DNA from: Williamsia sp.
GTDB lineage: Bacteria > Bacteroidota > Bacteroidia > Chitinophagales > Chitinophagaceae
Reading direction: 5' to 3'
DNA: 64,000 bases
Assembly: GCA_015069695.1 (NCBI GenBank)
Contig: JADCRZ010000001.1
Span: 1-64,000, forward strand
Position numbers and translations under genes: made by a program. Shown piece by piece: positions 28,372 to 37,969 of the stretch (the stretch's first letter is position 1; every line of letters starts with the position of its first letter). Below the pieces are notes generated by a model. That model saw nothing but the letters and a program-made list of their open reading frames with translations. It was not told the DNA's origin and did no database searches.

Positions 28372-30108
28372 TTACAAGTTCCCGGTTATGATCCCCTTTA
28401 TAATATCTCTTGCTATTTGATCTTCACTCAATACGTTCGTATTGGAATTTGAAAGTACGATTACGGCAAGCTGCTTTTTTGGAACGATGATCAGATCGCT
28501 TCTGTAACCGTAGGTAGTGCCGCCATGTGTAAGGTACTCGTCAAGGAAAGCAGGATGATCTTCCAGAAACCAACCCAATCCTATTTTTGGCATTTCCCAA
28601 GTTGGGGTATGCGTCAGCTGGATAGCCTTGTTCAGGGCACGGGATTTACAAGCGATATTTGCTTGCGCATACCGCAGTATGTCTGCAGCGGTAGAGCGCA
28701 AAGCACCTGCACCGGCAAGTGCTTTATCATTCAGGGGGCCAGTGTAACTTCCCCGATATCCGTATCCTGCTGCAACACGGGCAGAATCTTTGCCATGAAT
28801 AAATTGCATTGTTTCAGTCATATTAAGTGGTTTGAGTATTTTTTCGGTAACCAACTCCTCAAACCCTTTTTGGTATAAATTTTCCAGGATAACGGCCAGG
28901 GTAGCTACACCCACGTTGGAGTACTCGAACCTGGTTCCAGGCCTGCGCTTCAACTTCAGCATTTTATAGAAACTGTACAGATGATTAATATCGTAATTGC
29001 TGGAAGGATCGGCCGGGTTTGTAATAGTAGCGGCCATGTTTGAAGGGTCACGCGGAATGCCCGAAGTGTGATTGGATAACATCCTGATCGTTGCCGGAAC
29101 GCCTTCGAACTGGATGGGCGGAACAGAATCGGGCAGGTATTTACTGACAGGATCGTCAAGGCGTATCTTCCCGCTGTTCACAGCGTCTGCCAGCAAGGTG
29201 GCGGTGAATGTTTTGGTGATCGAGCCGATTTCAAACAGGGTATGCTCATCGGGCAACTGTTTGTTGCCCCTCCTGGTTTCGCCGTAGTTGTAAAAATAAG
29301 TCTTGCCGTCTTTTAAGATACCGATGCTCAGTCCGCAGTTCACCTCCAGGCTTGCATAAGGCCGGGCAGCCGAATCGACCAGTTTGTCAAGGAGCGTACT
29401 TATCGGATTGTTCGTTAAAACCTGGTCTCTTTTTTTAAACTTATCAAAATAAGGTCCGAAGAACATCGAGGCGATTTTTCCGGAAGGATCTACTCCGATG
29501 CTGTAGGAAAGACTGTCCCGGGAGAAAAGCGCCTTGTATCTGTTCAGGCCGTTTTCATAGGCTTCAAATTTCACCTGCATCTTGCCACGGGGATATAGAA
29601 TTTTTTGATTGGTAGCAGTAAACTTGTCTAATGGAACCATTTTTTGGAATCCTTCATTCAGCATGGAAAAAACTTTATCCCCTTCCTGTGCGTTCAAATA
29701 ATTTACGACCAGCTGAAAAACAGAATCGTTCTTGACTCGCTGCAATCCATCAGGATAAGGTAGAAAAAACATCGAGGCGATTTTTCCGGAAGAATCAAGT
29801 CCGATGGTGTAAGAAAGGCTGTCATCGGGAAACTTAGCCTTGTACCTGTTCCGGCCATTTTTATATGCTTCAAACTGTGCCTGCATCTTACCGAATGCAT
29901 AGATCTGTTTATCTTCGGCAATAAACATGTCCAGCGGTCTGGCTTTTTGGAAATCTTCGTTGAGAAGGGGATAAATTTTTGCCGCTTCCCGCTCATTCAA
30001 ATATTTCACGACCAGCTGGAAAACAGAATCATTTTTTTGCTGCGTCACCTGTGCGGCAAGCTGAAAAGAAAGAGAGGCGGCTAAAAGCGATAGGATGATG
30101 TACTTCAT
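28372..30108 (-). CDS. Class C beta-lactamase-like serine hydrolase with tandem N-terminal domain
   Basis: A 578-residue exported protein (MKYIILSLLAASLSFQLAAQ leader). Two tandem copies of a roughly 95-residue domain (about 22-118 and 123-220; NDSVFQLVV(K/N)YLN ... GKIASMFF) resemble DUF3887. The C-terminal 350 residues are a beta-lactamase/transpeptidase-like domain with EIGSITKTF (SxxK, Ser near 296), YSNVG (YxN) and THGGTTYGYR (HGG-type third motif). All three catalytic motifs are intact. In this group such proteins are peptidases or esterases more often than drug-hydrolysing enzymes. It is transcribed toward the decayed region. Confidence 0.85.
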   Translation of the reverse strand: MKYIILSLLAASLSFQLAAQVTQQKNDSVFQLVVKYLNEREAAKIYPLLNEDFQKARPLDMFIAEDKQIYAFGKMQAQFEAYKNGRNRYKAKFPDDSLSYTIGLDSSGKIASMFFLPYPDGLQRVKNDSVFQLVVNYLNAQEGDKVFSMLNEGFQKMVPLDKFTATNQKILYPRGKMQVKFEAYENGLNRYKALFSRDSLSYSIGVDPSGKIASMFFGPYFDKFKKRDQVLTNNPISTLLDKLVDSAARPYASLEVNCGLSIGILKDGKTYFYNYGETRRGNKQLPDEHTLFEIGSITKTFTATLLADAVNSGKIRLDDPVSKYLPDSVPPIQFEGVPATIRMLSNHTSGIPRDPSNMAATITNPADPSSNYDINHLYSFYKMLKLKRRPGTRFEYSNVGVATLAVILENLYQKGFEELVTEKILKPLNMTETMQFIHGKDSARVAAGYGYRGSYTGPLNDKALAGAGALRSTAADILRYAQANIACKSRALNKAIQLTHTPTWEMPKIGLGWFLEDHPAFLDEYLTHGGTTYGYRSDLIIVPKKQLAVIVLSNSNTNVLSEDQIARDIIKGIITGNL

Positions 30109-30353
30109 ATAAGAAGGAATTAAAAACAGAAGTTGTATAAAAGAATATGTCTTGTTGTGAAGAGATTAGAAGTGGCCAGCGGTTTCATTAAGATTGTTTC
30201 TTCAATCAAATCTCGAAGAAACTGGCAAAAAACAAGGTTGATATACGGACATCTACCTCTAATTTTCAGCCAATCTTTCAATTGATGGGCACTGCTATAA
30301 AATAACTGCCCTTGATTTTTGTGATGGAAAAGTCATATCGAGAACAATCGGTT

Positions 30354-33300
30354 TTATTCAACACCGGATTTCACATATTCGCTCGGACTTGTACCAAAGA
30401 AAGCTTTAAAGGCTGTGCTGAAATAATTCCGGCTCCCATATCCAACCATCCAGGCAACATCAAAAACAGGTGTTCCTTCAGCCAATAAAAGCGCAGCCTT
30501 CTTCAGCCGGTATTGTTTGATAAGATCGGACGGCGTAATACCTGCAATGGCATTTAGTTTACGGGAGAGGGTTCTGGTACTCACATGAACGGAAACAGCC
30601 AGTTGATCGATCGTGAATTCCGGATCGTCGAGGTGTTCATCAAGCTGCAAATAAATGTTTTCAAGAAAGGGGTCGGGGGCAACAGCTACCTGAAGCGGCT
30701 CTTCGGCAACGCAAAGCTGCCTGTTATAAAAGGCTTTCAGCTTTGCCTGGTGATCGACAAGGTTACGGACGCTCAACAGCAACTCATCGGCATGGAAGGG
30801 TTTGGTAAAATAATCGTCGGCTTTGCTTTGCAAGCTCTCCAGCACTGTTGACTGGGCTGTTTTTGCGGTGAGCATGATAAATCCGATGTGAGAGGTTTCA
30901 GCGGATGTTTTTACCAGGCGGCAGAATTCAATTCCATCCATCCCTGGCATCATCAGGTCACTGATGATCACATCCGGCATTTCTTCCTTTGCCAGCCGCC
31001 ATCCATCGTTCCCATTGCCGGCAGTGAGTACCTTGTAATCTTGCTTAAACAGGTCATAAAGAAACGCTTGTAAATCGGCATGATCCTCGACTATCAATAA
31101 GGTGGGTTTGTTCCTGTCCCACCCGGGCAGTTGATGTTCTTTGCCGGGATTTTCACCGGAAGCAGCCCCAAAGACATGCTCTATTGATCCTGCTGTTGAT
31201 GGATCGGGCCGCAATGCACTGCTGATGGGCAATTCCAATGAAAACGTCGTTCCCGGACCGTTGCCGTTGTTATGTGCCGTGATTTTTCCACCGATTAATT
31301 CAGTCAATTCCTTTACGATTGACAGGCCAAGGCCTGTTCCGTTAACCGATCGGGTGCGATGATCATCTACCTGGAAAAAACGATTGAAAATAGTGTCTAG
31401 GTGTTCGGCCGGAATACCGGTTCCGGTGTCAATAACATCAAGGTTCAGCAAAGCCTGCTTGCCGGCCGAAGGGGTGATTTGAACCCTCACTGTTACAGCT
31501 CCTCCCGGCTCCGTGAATTTAATAGCATTGCTTAACAGGTTTTGTAAAATTTTTCTGAGACTGTCTGCATCAAAATTAAAGTCTGATGCAAAATCACCTG
31601 TTTCGCAATGCAGGTTCACCCCGGCGGTCTGCGCCTGAATGGCAAAGCTGTCTGTGATCTGGATGATAAATTGAGCGATGTCTCCCCGTCTGAACTGCGT
31701 CGACATGCTTTTTGCTTCCAGCTTCGACATGTCAAGCAGCTGGTTGATGAGGTGCAACAGCTGTTCTGAATTTTGCTGAAGTGCCCGGAGCTGGGATCTT
31801 AATCCCGGATCGGCATATTCTTTCTGCATCTTCTCTAAGGGCGCAATGATCAACGAAAGAGGGGTTCGGAATTCGTGTGTGATATTGCTGAAAAAACGGC
31901 TTTTCATTTCATCAAGTGCTTTTAACTGTTGCGCTTCTTTCTGATGAAGGATGATGCGCTGCCTGTTTGTGGCCCGCGCGAGCCAGTTCCGGTATAACGC
32001 GTAGATAACAGTGCATAAAACGGCGATGTACAAGACCCGGGCCCACCAGGTCTTCCACCAGGGTGGGAGAACGGAAATCATGATGGAAGCTGGCAGGGCA
32101 TTCCAGACTCCATCACTGTTTGCGGCTTTCACTTCGAATTTGTACGTGCCGGCAGCCAGGTTATTATAGGTAACGGTTCGCCCCGTGCCTGCCCGGACCC
32201 AATCCGGATCATAACCGAGTAGCCGGTAGGAATACTGGTTATTTGAATTCCCGGGGTAATGTATTCCGACGTAATTAAATGTGATCCTGTTTTGGTCGTG
32301 CGCAAAACTGATCTTGTCCTTGCCGAAAATGGTTATCACTGAATCCCTGTACGATCCTGAAGGCAGGCGGATGGGAAATGATACAGACTCGATATGTGTT
32401 TGCGGGGTAGTTGTGTCCGGACGAAAATCTGCGGGACGCAGCATGACAAACCCATCTTTCACACCGAATAACAAATGTCCGCTCTTTAGTTTGAAAGATG
32501 CCTGTACGTCAAGATCTACTGGCAGGCCATTCACCGAGTTAATTACGCGTATGCTTTTCTTGTCCTGATCAATGATTGAGAGACCTCTTCTGGTGAATGC
32601 CCATACATTAGTGAAATCATCAACTTCAGTTCCAAGGATCCCGTCGTAAGCAAGTCCGTCCTTTTCGAGATAAGTATTGACCTGGTTGGTTTTTTTATTG
32701 AGCGAAACCAATCCCAGATAGTACGTTCCTGCCCATATATGCTGGCTGCTATCTTCCCTGATCGAAATAATAGAGATGGGTATTTTCCTGATATAGGATC
32801 TAAATTCACCCGTTGCTATAGTAAGTTTGTTTAATGATCCGTTGTTTGTCCCGATCCAGAGCGCGCCCTGTTTATCCGGGTAGAGGCTTCTAACCTGGTC
32901 ATCATCGAGTGCATTGTGATCAGGCAGCATGGCATTGTCGTTTCGAATAAAAGGATAACGGAAAAACTTGCCTGACAGGGGATCATACCTGCAAAGACCC
33001 TGCCCCTCTGTTCCGATCCAAATGGTTCCTCCGGGGTCCGTGGCAAGTGTATTAATGGAGTTTGAACTGACCGAAAGCGTGTCGTCCTTTTTGTTCCGGT
33101 AACTTTTTGTTTGATGCGTAATAATATTATACGAATAGAGCCCAAAAACAGTGGAATCCTCACTGCGGCCATAGGCGGAGAACCAGGGGTTGCCCATTTT
33201 GTCCAACGTTAAAGACACGATCGACACCTTGTTTCCCGGGGTTGTCGTAAACCTTACCCGTTCAAAAGTGCCTGATTGAACCCGCCAACGGAAGAGACCT

Positions 33301-34616
33301 GATTCGCTGCCTAACCATACATTCCCCTCATCGGCCTCCGCGAAACATTGAACGCGCCCCCCTGGAAAGAAGTTCGTTACACCTTCCTGGTTATTATAAT
33401 ATACAAATCTCGACCTTGATTTATTCAACCACTGAAGCCCCGACTGCCCAACGGCAAACCAAGGCAGTCCCTGTTTGTCTATCGAAAGATTCAGGACCGG
33501 CTCGGCCTGGATCCCGTCTTCATTGTGCTGTGATTTAGGCGCATAGCGTGCGAATTTACCCGTTTTTATATTGAACTTTATCAATCCTACTCCCTTACAC
33601 CATAGATTTCCGTCAAGGTCTTCGTGGGCCCTCCAAAGCTGGTTGAGTACAGGATCCTTTTCCTGCATATTAAAATTGGTAAAGCCGTCGATCGTTGAGT
33701 CATACCGGGCCAGGCCCTTGTAAGTCACAATCCATGCCTGGTGATGTGAATCCCGCAGTCCATACATCCCTGCCCCACTGTTGATGGAGTGGGGATCAGC
33801 ATTAAAATGTTTATAATACCTGGCCATGTTTTTTGATACATCATATCGAACGATCGCAACATAGCTATTATCAGACTTCCTGATCACGGGAAACCAGAGC
33901 CAGTTTTTAACAAGGGCATCCTGCCTTGTATCCATTACATAATTCAGGTGGTGGGGATCATCGGGTAAAATATGTTCACGGAAGGAATGCTTTTCCGGGA
34001 TATATTGCAGTAAGCCCCGGTCAGACCCGATCCACGGACTTTCCGTGTAATCAAATTCTAAGATACCATACAAGTTTTTCGTGTTCAATCTTCGGTATCC
34101 GGTTTCCTTATTGCTGTAAATGGTGATTTGTTTTGTAGCTGGTTTGAGCAGGGCCAGACAGGTCGTTTTTTGAAAATTTGTGTACATCAGCCACAGCTCA
34201 CCATTTGCATTCGCCCTGACCTGATTGACGGCACAGTGTTCAAAATCATTAACATCTTTAATATAGTATTTAAGCACCTGATCCAGCCGCCTGGAATACT
34301 TGTATAATCCATTGAGTGTGCCGATCCAGATGTCGGAAGCATTGTCTTGATAAATAGAACGGATATTCAGGGAGTTAAAGTCCCAGGCTTCATACTCATA
34401 TTTTTTCAACTTGTAACCGTCATATCTTACGAGCCCATTTTGCGTTCCGATCCAAACGTAGCCTTGGTTGTCACGCACATATCTCGTGGCTGTTCCTTCC
34501 GGCAGGCCCTCCTTTACGCCAAGATGGTTAAAGTGGGGTTCATCAAACTGCGGGGACTGACCCTGAAACTGTAAACAACAACAGACACACAAAAACAGCA
34601 GTGCAATTTGTTTCAT
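30354..34616 (-). CDS. Hybrid two-component system regulator (HTCS)
   Basis: A 1420-residue one-protein two-component system. After a leader (MKQIALLFLCVCCCLQFQGQ) come two periplasmic seven-bladed propellers (about 30-770; repeated WIGT(Q/L)NGL), a Y_Y_Y domain (about 780-850), one membrane helix (about 860-880), a HisKA domain with THEFRTP (His near 912), HATPase motifs (NLLSNAIKF; GTGLGLSIVKEL), a receiver (SDLMMPGMDG, Asp near 1219) and an AraC-type DNA-binding end (about 1310-1415). HTCS proteins sense oligosaccharides in the periplasm and switch on nearby polysaccharide loci. The likely targets are the GH97-SusCD genes to the right or the fucosidase region to the left; the ligand is unknown. 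Confidence 0.95.
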   Translation of the reverse strand: MKQIALLFLCVCCCLQFQGQSPQFDEPHFNHLGVKEGLPEGTATRYVRDNQGYVWIGTQNGLVRYDGYKLKKYEYEAWDFNSLNIRSIYQDNASDIWIGTLNGLYKYSRRLDQVLKYYIKDVNDFEHCAVNQVRANANGELWLMYTNFQKTTCLALLKPATKQITIYSNKETGYRRLNTKNLYGILEFDYTESPWIGSDRGLLQYIPEKHSFREHILPDDPHHLNYVMDTRQDALVKNWLWFPVIRKSDNSYVAIVRYDVSKNMARYYKHFNADPHSINSGAGMYGLRDSHHQAWIVTYKGLARYDSTIDGFTNFNMQEKDPVLNQLWRAHEDLDGNLWCKGVGLIKFNIKTGKFARYAPKSQHNEDGIQAEPVLNLSIDKQGLPWFAVGQSGLQWLNKSRSRFVYYNNQEGVTNFFPGGRVQCFAEADEGNVWLGSESGLFRWRVQSGTFERVRFTTTPGNKVSIVSLTLDKMGNPWFSAYGRSEDSTVFGLYSYNIITHQTKSYRNKKDDTLSVSSNSINTLATDPGGTIWIGTEGQGLCRYDPLSGKFFRYPFIRNDNAMLPDHNALDDDQVRSLYPDKQGALWIGTNNGSLNKLTIATGEFRSYIRKIPISIISIREDSSQHIWAGTYYLGLVSLNKKTNQVNTYLEKDGLAYDGILGTEVDDFTNVWAFTRRGLSIIDQDKKSIRVINSVNGLPVDLDVQASFKLKSGHLLFGVKDGFVMLRPADFRPDTTTPQTHIESVSFPIRLPSGSYRDSVITIFGKDKISFAHDQNRITFNYVGIHYPGNSNNQYSYRLLGYDPDWVRAGTGRTVTYNNLAAGTYKFEVKAANSDGVWNALPASIMISVLPPWWKTWWARVLYIAVLCTVIYALYRNWLARATNRQRIILHQKEAQQLKALDEMKSRFFSNITHEFRTPLSLIIAPLEKMQKEYADPGLRSQLRALQQNSEQLLHLINQLLDMSKLEAKSMSTQFRRGDIAQFIIQITDSFAIQAQTAGVNLHCETGDFASDFNFDADSLRKILQNLLSNAIKFTEPGGAVTVRVQITPSAGKQALLNLDVIDTGTGIPAEHLDTIFNRFFQVDDHRTRSVNGTGLGLSIVKELTELIGGKITAHNNGNGPGTTFSLELPISSALRPDPSTAGSIEHVFGAASGENPGKEHQLPGWDRNKPTLLIVEDHADLQAFLYDLFKQDYKVLTAGNGNDGWRLAKEEMPDVIISDLMMPGMDGIEFCRLVKTSAETSHIGFIMLTAKTAQSTVLESLQSKADDYFTKPFHADELLLSVRNLVDHQAKLKAFYNRQLCVAEEPLQVAVAPDPFLENIYLQLDEHLDDPEFTIDQLAVSVHVSTRTLSRKLNAIAGITPSDLIKQYRLKKAALLLAEGTPVFDVAWMVGYGSRNYFSTAFKAFFGTSPSEYVKSGVE

Positions 34617-35472
34617 CTTCTATTGGGATTATCTTAAACCGGGAGTTTAGTCGATATTCAGATGGGCACAATCAAAAATGCCGTTTAGAAAATCAGAAAA
34701 TTAATCAAATACGAGGGTTAATAATCAGCCATAAAGGGTTGATTTCAGGACATTTTCAGGGGGGCTGGAGCCGGTAGAAGCTTTGTGGAGTTTGTAAAGA
34801 CCTTTTCTTCAGCAATAAAGGCCTTGTTTGTATCTCCCGGAACTGCATAAAATTGGGATTAGTCATGATCAAGGGTTTCACTAAGACTGGATGACCTTCG
34901 AACACCTGGATCCATGGCAGGTATACCACAGAATGGAATCTCTAAGCTAAATATACGAACTGTTAAGCGACTATGCGGATCTTTGACAATGACCCATTTA
35001 TATATAATTTTTTATTTACAGATGATTCTGGCCAGCTCTAAGAAGTATTTTGGTTCAGGCGTATCCAAAAAGAAAGTAAGCTAGATTGAATACTTGACTA
35101 CTACCAGAAAATGAAACATAAAACGTCTCAATGCTTGATATTCCACATCAAAAGCCTGTAATACCCAATTGAATGAGTTGGTATGGCCTGCATCGTAGAC
35201 CCACCCCTGCCGTCATGTATTGCATGTATGCATTTCATTTACCCCTTCTCAACACTGCATACCAACAAATTCAAATCGGTATAAATCGTATCATTACGGG
35301 TTTTTTTTGTTTTGGTGATCCTTCAAATCGCCGCAAAGGGCTCAGCGCTGAAGGAGGTAATCCGGGAGTCGTCTACTTTACACTGGTCTGTTTTTCAGGG
35401 AGGAGGTCAATAAACAGACGGAATGACTTACAGCGACATCATTGATGTGTCTGCTGCCGGCAAGGGCCGGTA
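34617..35472. other. Long non-coding stretch upstream of the HTCS gene
   Basis: About 850 bp without a supported gene. It carries the first full copy of the dispersed element (35161-35282). A T-run follows a small hairpin-like segment near 35295-35312. Sequence near 35310-35400 has weak protein character on the plus strand (GLSAEGGNPGVVYF), too short to assign. Confidence 0.45.
35161..35282 (+). repeat. Dispersed element, full copy A (122 bp)
   Basis: It begins ATACCCAATTGAATGAG and ends AAATTCAAATCGGTAT. The ends are imperfect inverted repeats over about 25 bp (roughly 20 matches). The interior has the invariant core GCATCGTAGACCCACCCCTG and the motif CCCCTTCTCAACACTGCA. It matches copies B and C over its full length. 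No protein is encoded. Confidence 0.9.
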
Positions 35473-36255
35473 TCATCGCAGTTTCTTCAGCTCTATATTT
35501 TTAAAATCTATCGGCTGCCCTTCGCTTTGCAGCGCAACAAAACCCGATGTAAGCGGCTTGCCCGGTTGAAAGATGGTGCTGTCGTAACCATTTACGATGC
35601 CTCCGCCCATGGAAGGCTTGCTGTATTGCAAAACCGTATCGCCGTTGATGATGTGGGTAACCAGCGAATCGCCCAGCACAATGAGTTCGGCATGCACCCA
35701 TACATTTTTTTCGTATGTTTTTGAAGTAGAGTTCAGGCAATGGTCCTTGTATATGCTTCCGTTGTAAACAATATCCGTTCCGGGGGAGCACATATTTCCG
35801 GTTGGCCTTGGTTTGCCATCACCAAGCCCACCCAGCAATTGCATTTCAATAGAGATGGGCCAGTTCTGTTCTTTGCGAATGGTGTGCGGATCTTGCGAGT
35901 GAAACATCACGCCGCTGTTCATGATCGTGTACGATGGCGCACCCTTTTGCAGTTCACCGGTAAAGCGGTAGTCGAATTTCAGGTGAAAATGCGAAAAAGG
36001 CGTTTTGAAAAAAAGATGACCGAACTGGTCATTGAAATCACCATATTGATCATAGCGCACTTTGATCATGCCTTCTTCTACGCGAAAGGTGTTGCCAAAG
36101 TTTTCACCTGTTTCGTGGTGATAAATTTTAACCACCCAATCATTGATGTCTTTGCCGTTAAAAAGTTTTACCCATTCCTGGGTAGCTGTGGGTTTGTGAT
36201 GAGGACTACAGCCAAGCAGCAGCAGGAAAGGAAAGAATCTCAAATGCTTTATCAT
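35473..36255 (-). CDS. DUF1080 (3-keto-disaccharide hydrolase-like) lipoprotein
   Basis: A 260-residue lipoprotein with lipobox LLLGC. The mature domain has the concanavalin-like fold signature of DUF1080: WVKLFNGKDINDWVVK, FHLKFDYRF, NSGVMFHSQDP, ISIEMQLLGG and FVALQSEGQPIDFKNIELK. Members are described as hydrolases of 3-keto-disaccharides or as carbohydrate-binding proteins. It is predicted to be at the outer membrane or periplasm. It is isolated: the dispersed element lies on each side in opposite orientations (35161-35282 and 36925-37014). Confidence 0.85.
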   Translation of the reverse strand: MIKHLRFFPFLLLLGCSPHHKPTATQEWVKLFNGKDINDWVVKIYHHETGENFGNTFRVEEGMIKVRYDQYGDFNDQFGHLFFKTPFSHFHLKFDYRFTGELQKGAPSYTIMNSGVMFHSQDPHTIRKEQNWPISIEMQLLGGLGDGKPRPTGNMCSPGTDIVYNGSIYKDHCLNSTSKTYEKNVWVHAELIVLGDSLVTHIINGDTVLQYSKPSMGGGIVNGYDSTIFQPGKPLTSGFVALQSEGQPIDFKNIELKKLR

Positions 36256-36457
36256 GATGAAGATTATTTTATAGATATTTTTTGCACAATGAAAATAGCG
36301 AAGTTCTTCAAAGTTTTAAAAGAGTATGGCATCCTGAATCAAACTCGGATATTGTAAGCCGTGCAAGAACCAGGTTTATAGAATATCTGCCCATTCCTGC
36401 ATTGCCTGGAAAAGTTGCGGAAGTTCCATATTGTAGTATTTTTATAATTAAAACACA

Positions 36458-36769
36458 TTGGGAATTGCCTGGGAACATATCAAGGCTGGTGACCGGGAGG
36501 CTTACTCAAAAGCTTATTTAGAACTTTATAACCGCTTCTACAAGCATGGTTCCCTTCTAACCAGTGATGTTGCAGCAGGAGAGGATTCTATCCAGGAGAT
36601 TTTATTGGTATTATAGACCAGCCGGGAAAGATTATCGTCCATCTCTAATCCGGAGGGTTATTACTATACCCTGTTTCGCCGGGCACTTTTTAAAAGGCTA
36701 TCTCAAAAACGCCGAGGATGCATTGAAGCACACGCAGCATGGCTGTTTTTCAAATTGGTATGCAGGTGA
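36458..36769 (+). pseudogene. ECF sigma factor pseudogene with amber codon
   Basis: One frame reads IAWEHIKAGDREAYSKAYLE, LYNRFYKHGSLLTSDVAA, GEDSIQEILLVL, a TAG stop, then TSRERLSSISNPEGYYYTLF and RRALFKRLSQKRRG, stopping at 36769. This is sigma region 2 of a Bacteroidota ECF sigma factor, where the TAG replaces the Trp normally found in LFLxLW. The start codon is lost (only TTG at 36458 is in frame) and region 4, which binds the -35 box, is missing. No anti-sigma factor is adjacent. Such factors usually serve SusCD loci. Confidence 0.7.
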
Positions 36770-36924
36770 TCAGATCTTTGGCTTTGAAGCCTTAGATAAA
36801 TTGTTAACTGACTTAACCACAGATGCGAAGCCAGCCTGATTATTACAGGTGACTTATATGCGGCTAATGTCAGGTTAAAAAAATGAGATAACGAAGTGTA
36901 TTCCTATTATACACGAGCTGTCTT

Positions 36925-37014
36925 ATACCGAATTGAATTGGGTGGTGTGCAGTGTTGAGAAGGGGTAGGAGTGGGTCTACGATGCAGGCCATACCAGCTC
37001 ATTCAATTGGGTCT
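36925..37014 (-). repeat. Dispersed element, short copy D (90 bp, inverted)
   Basis: In opposite orientation to the other copies. Both ends are present (ATACCGAATTGAATTGGG on the plus strand, and the AATTGAATGAGCTGG end), as is the TCGTAGACCCACTCC core, but about 32 bp between the core and CCCCTTCTCAAC are missing. Its ends are more symmetric than those of the full copies. Confidence 0.85.
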
Positions 37015-37029
37015 TAAACATTTCAGTTC

Positions 37030-37572
37030 ATGATTATGAAAAGTAAATTCATCTTAACAGTATTATTGTGTTTAATGGGAGTATGCGGGTACAATCAAAA
37101 AAAGCCTGCCTATTCTTTTGGTGTCCTCCAAGCCTTCGGAAGCTCCCGATTATTTTTGCACCTGGAACATACAAGTCTTGGGCTTTTTAGCCAACAAAGT
37201 AAAACGGCTGGGCTGGAAGGGTTTAGGTCTGTGGATCTGCGCACAGCAGGCGCCCGTTTATCTGCTGACCTTTTTGCCGCAGGTCAGGCCGTGAGCATTT
37301 TAAACTGCGGGGATGAGCCTTATATCGCAGCCGGAACAGGTTCAGCGCTGGGTATCATGCGCCACCCCTTTACTGGTAACCTGCCTAACGGTAAACAGGA
37401 CCATGTCTTTCCGCCTTCCGGGCGCGATCTGAAGAGGCGGCTTGATGGGGAAGTGCGTTGTGCAATGTGGCATAGGATAGCGTTGCTGTTTGCGATCAAC
37501 AAGACCGAAAACAGGGTTGATGCTGCCCAATTGCACGACTACCGGGTAATAAAGAACAATGAGTCGTATTGA
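37030..37572 (+). pseudogene. Broken alpha-galactosidase-like gene (composite)
   Basis: The frame starts with a plausible leader (MKSKFILTVLLCLMGVCG), but what follows shifts frame. Another frame carries VKRLGWKGLGLWICAQQAP, and the first frame resumes with RHPFTGNLPNGKQDHVFPP, RDLKRRLDGEVRCAMWHRIA and NKTENRVDAAQLHDY. These look like parts of one glycoside hydrolase of alpha-galactosidase type with frameshifts and a deletion. The family is not certain. It runs straight into the GH28 fragment. Confidence 0.5.
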
Positions 37573-37930
37573 TATCCGCATTTATTTCAGAGGGGGCGGT
37601 ACAAAAGAACAGGGCGCCAGGGAAATACCCCCATCGATTGATAGCTATCCCGATCCGAACCGATCTGGCATAACACCTGCTTATGGCTTTTTTATCCGGA
37701 ATGTAAAAGACCTGAAAATGAGTGATGTGGAAGTGAGCTTTGCAAAGGATGATTTGCGGCCGGCCTTCATTTTAAATCATGTAGAGCAGGCAGATTTTCG
37801 ACATATCCGGGCACAGAAAGTAGAAGGTGCCCCGATGTTCCTGCTCAATCAGGTGAAAAACTTTACGCTTTTTAACAGCGTTCAGCTGCCCAACACTAAA
37901 TTAGCAGCCGTTGGGAAAAAAGAATTTTAA
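37559..37930 (+). pseudogene. GH28 polygalacturonase-like 3' fragment
   Basis: About 120 codons that match the end of Bacteroidota GH28 enzymes: IDIRIYFRGGGTKEQGAR, TPAYGFFIRNVKDLKMSDVE, VSFAKDDLRPAFILNHVEQA and FLLNQVKNFTLF. The catalytic beta-helix upstream is gone and replaced by the alpha-galactosidase-like relic, so the join is a deletion junction near 37565. It was probably a pectin-degrading enzyme. GH97 follows 40 bp downstream. Confidence 0.7.
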
Positions 37931-37969
37931 GGACCTGCAGGAGATGGTAGAACCAATCAACAGTAAAAT

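Noticed and set aside
35173-35445. 90-residue frame across dispersed element copy A
   Set aside because: Most of it is the non-coding repeat, and the other copies do not keep the frame.
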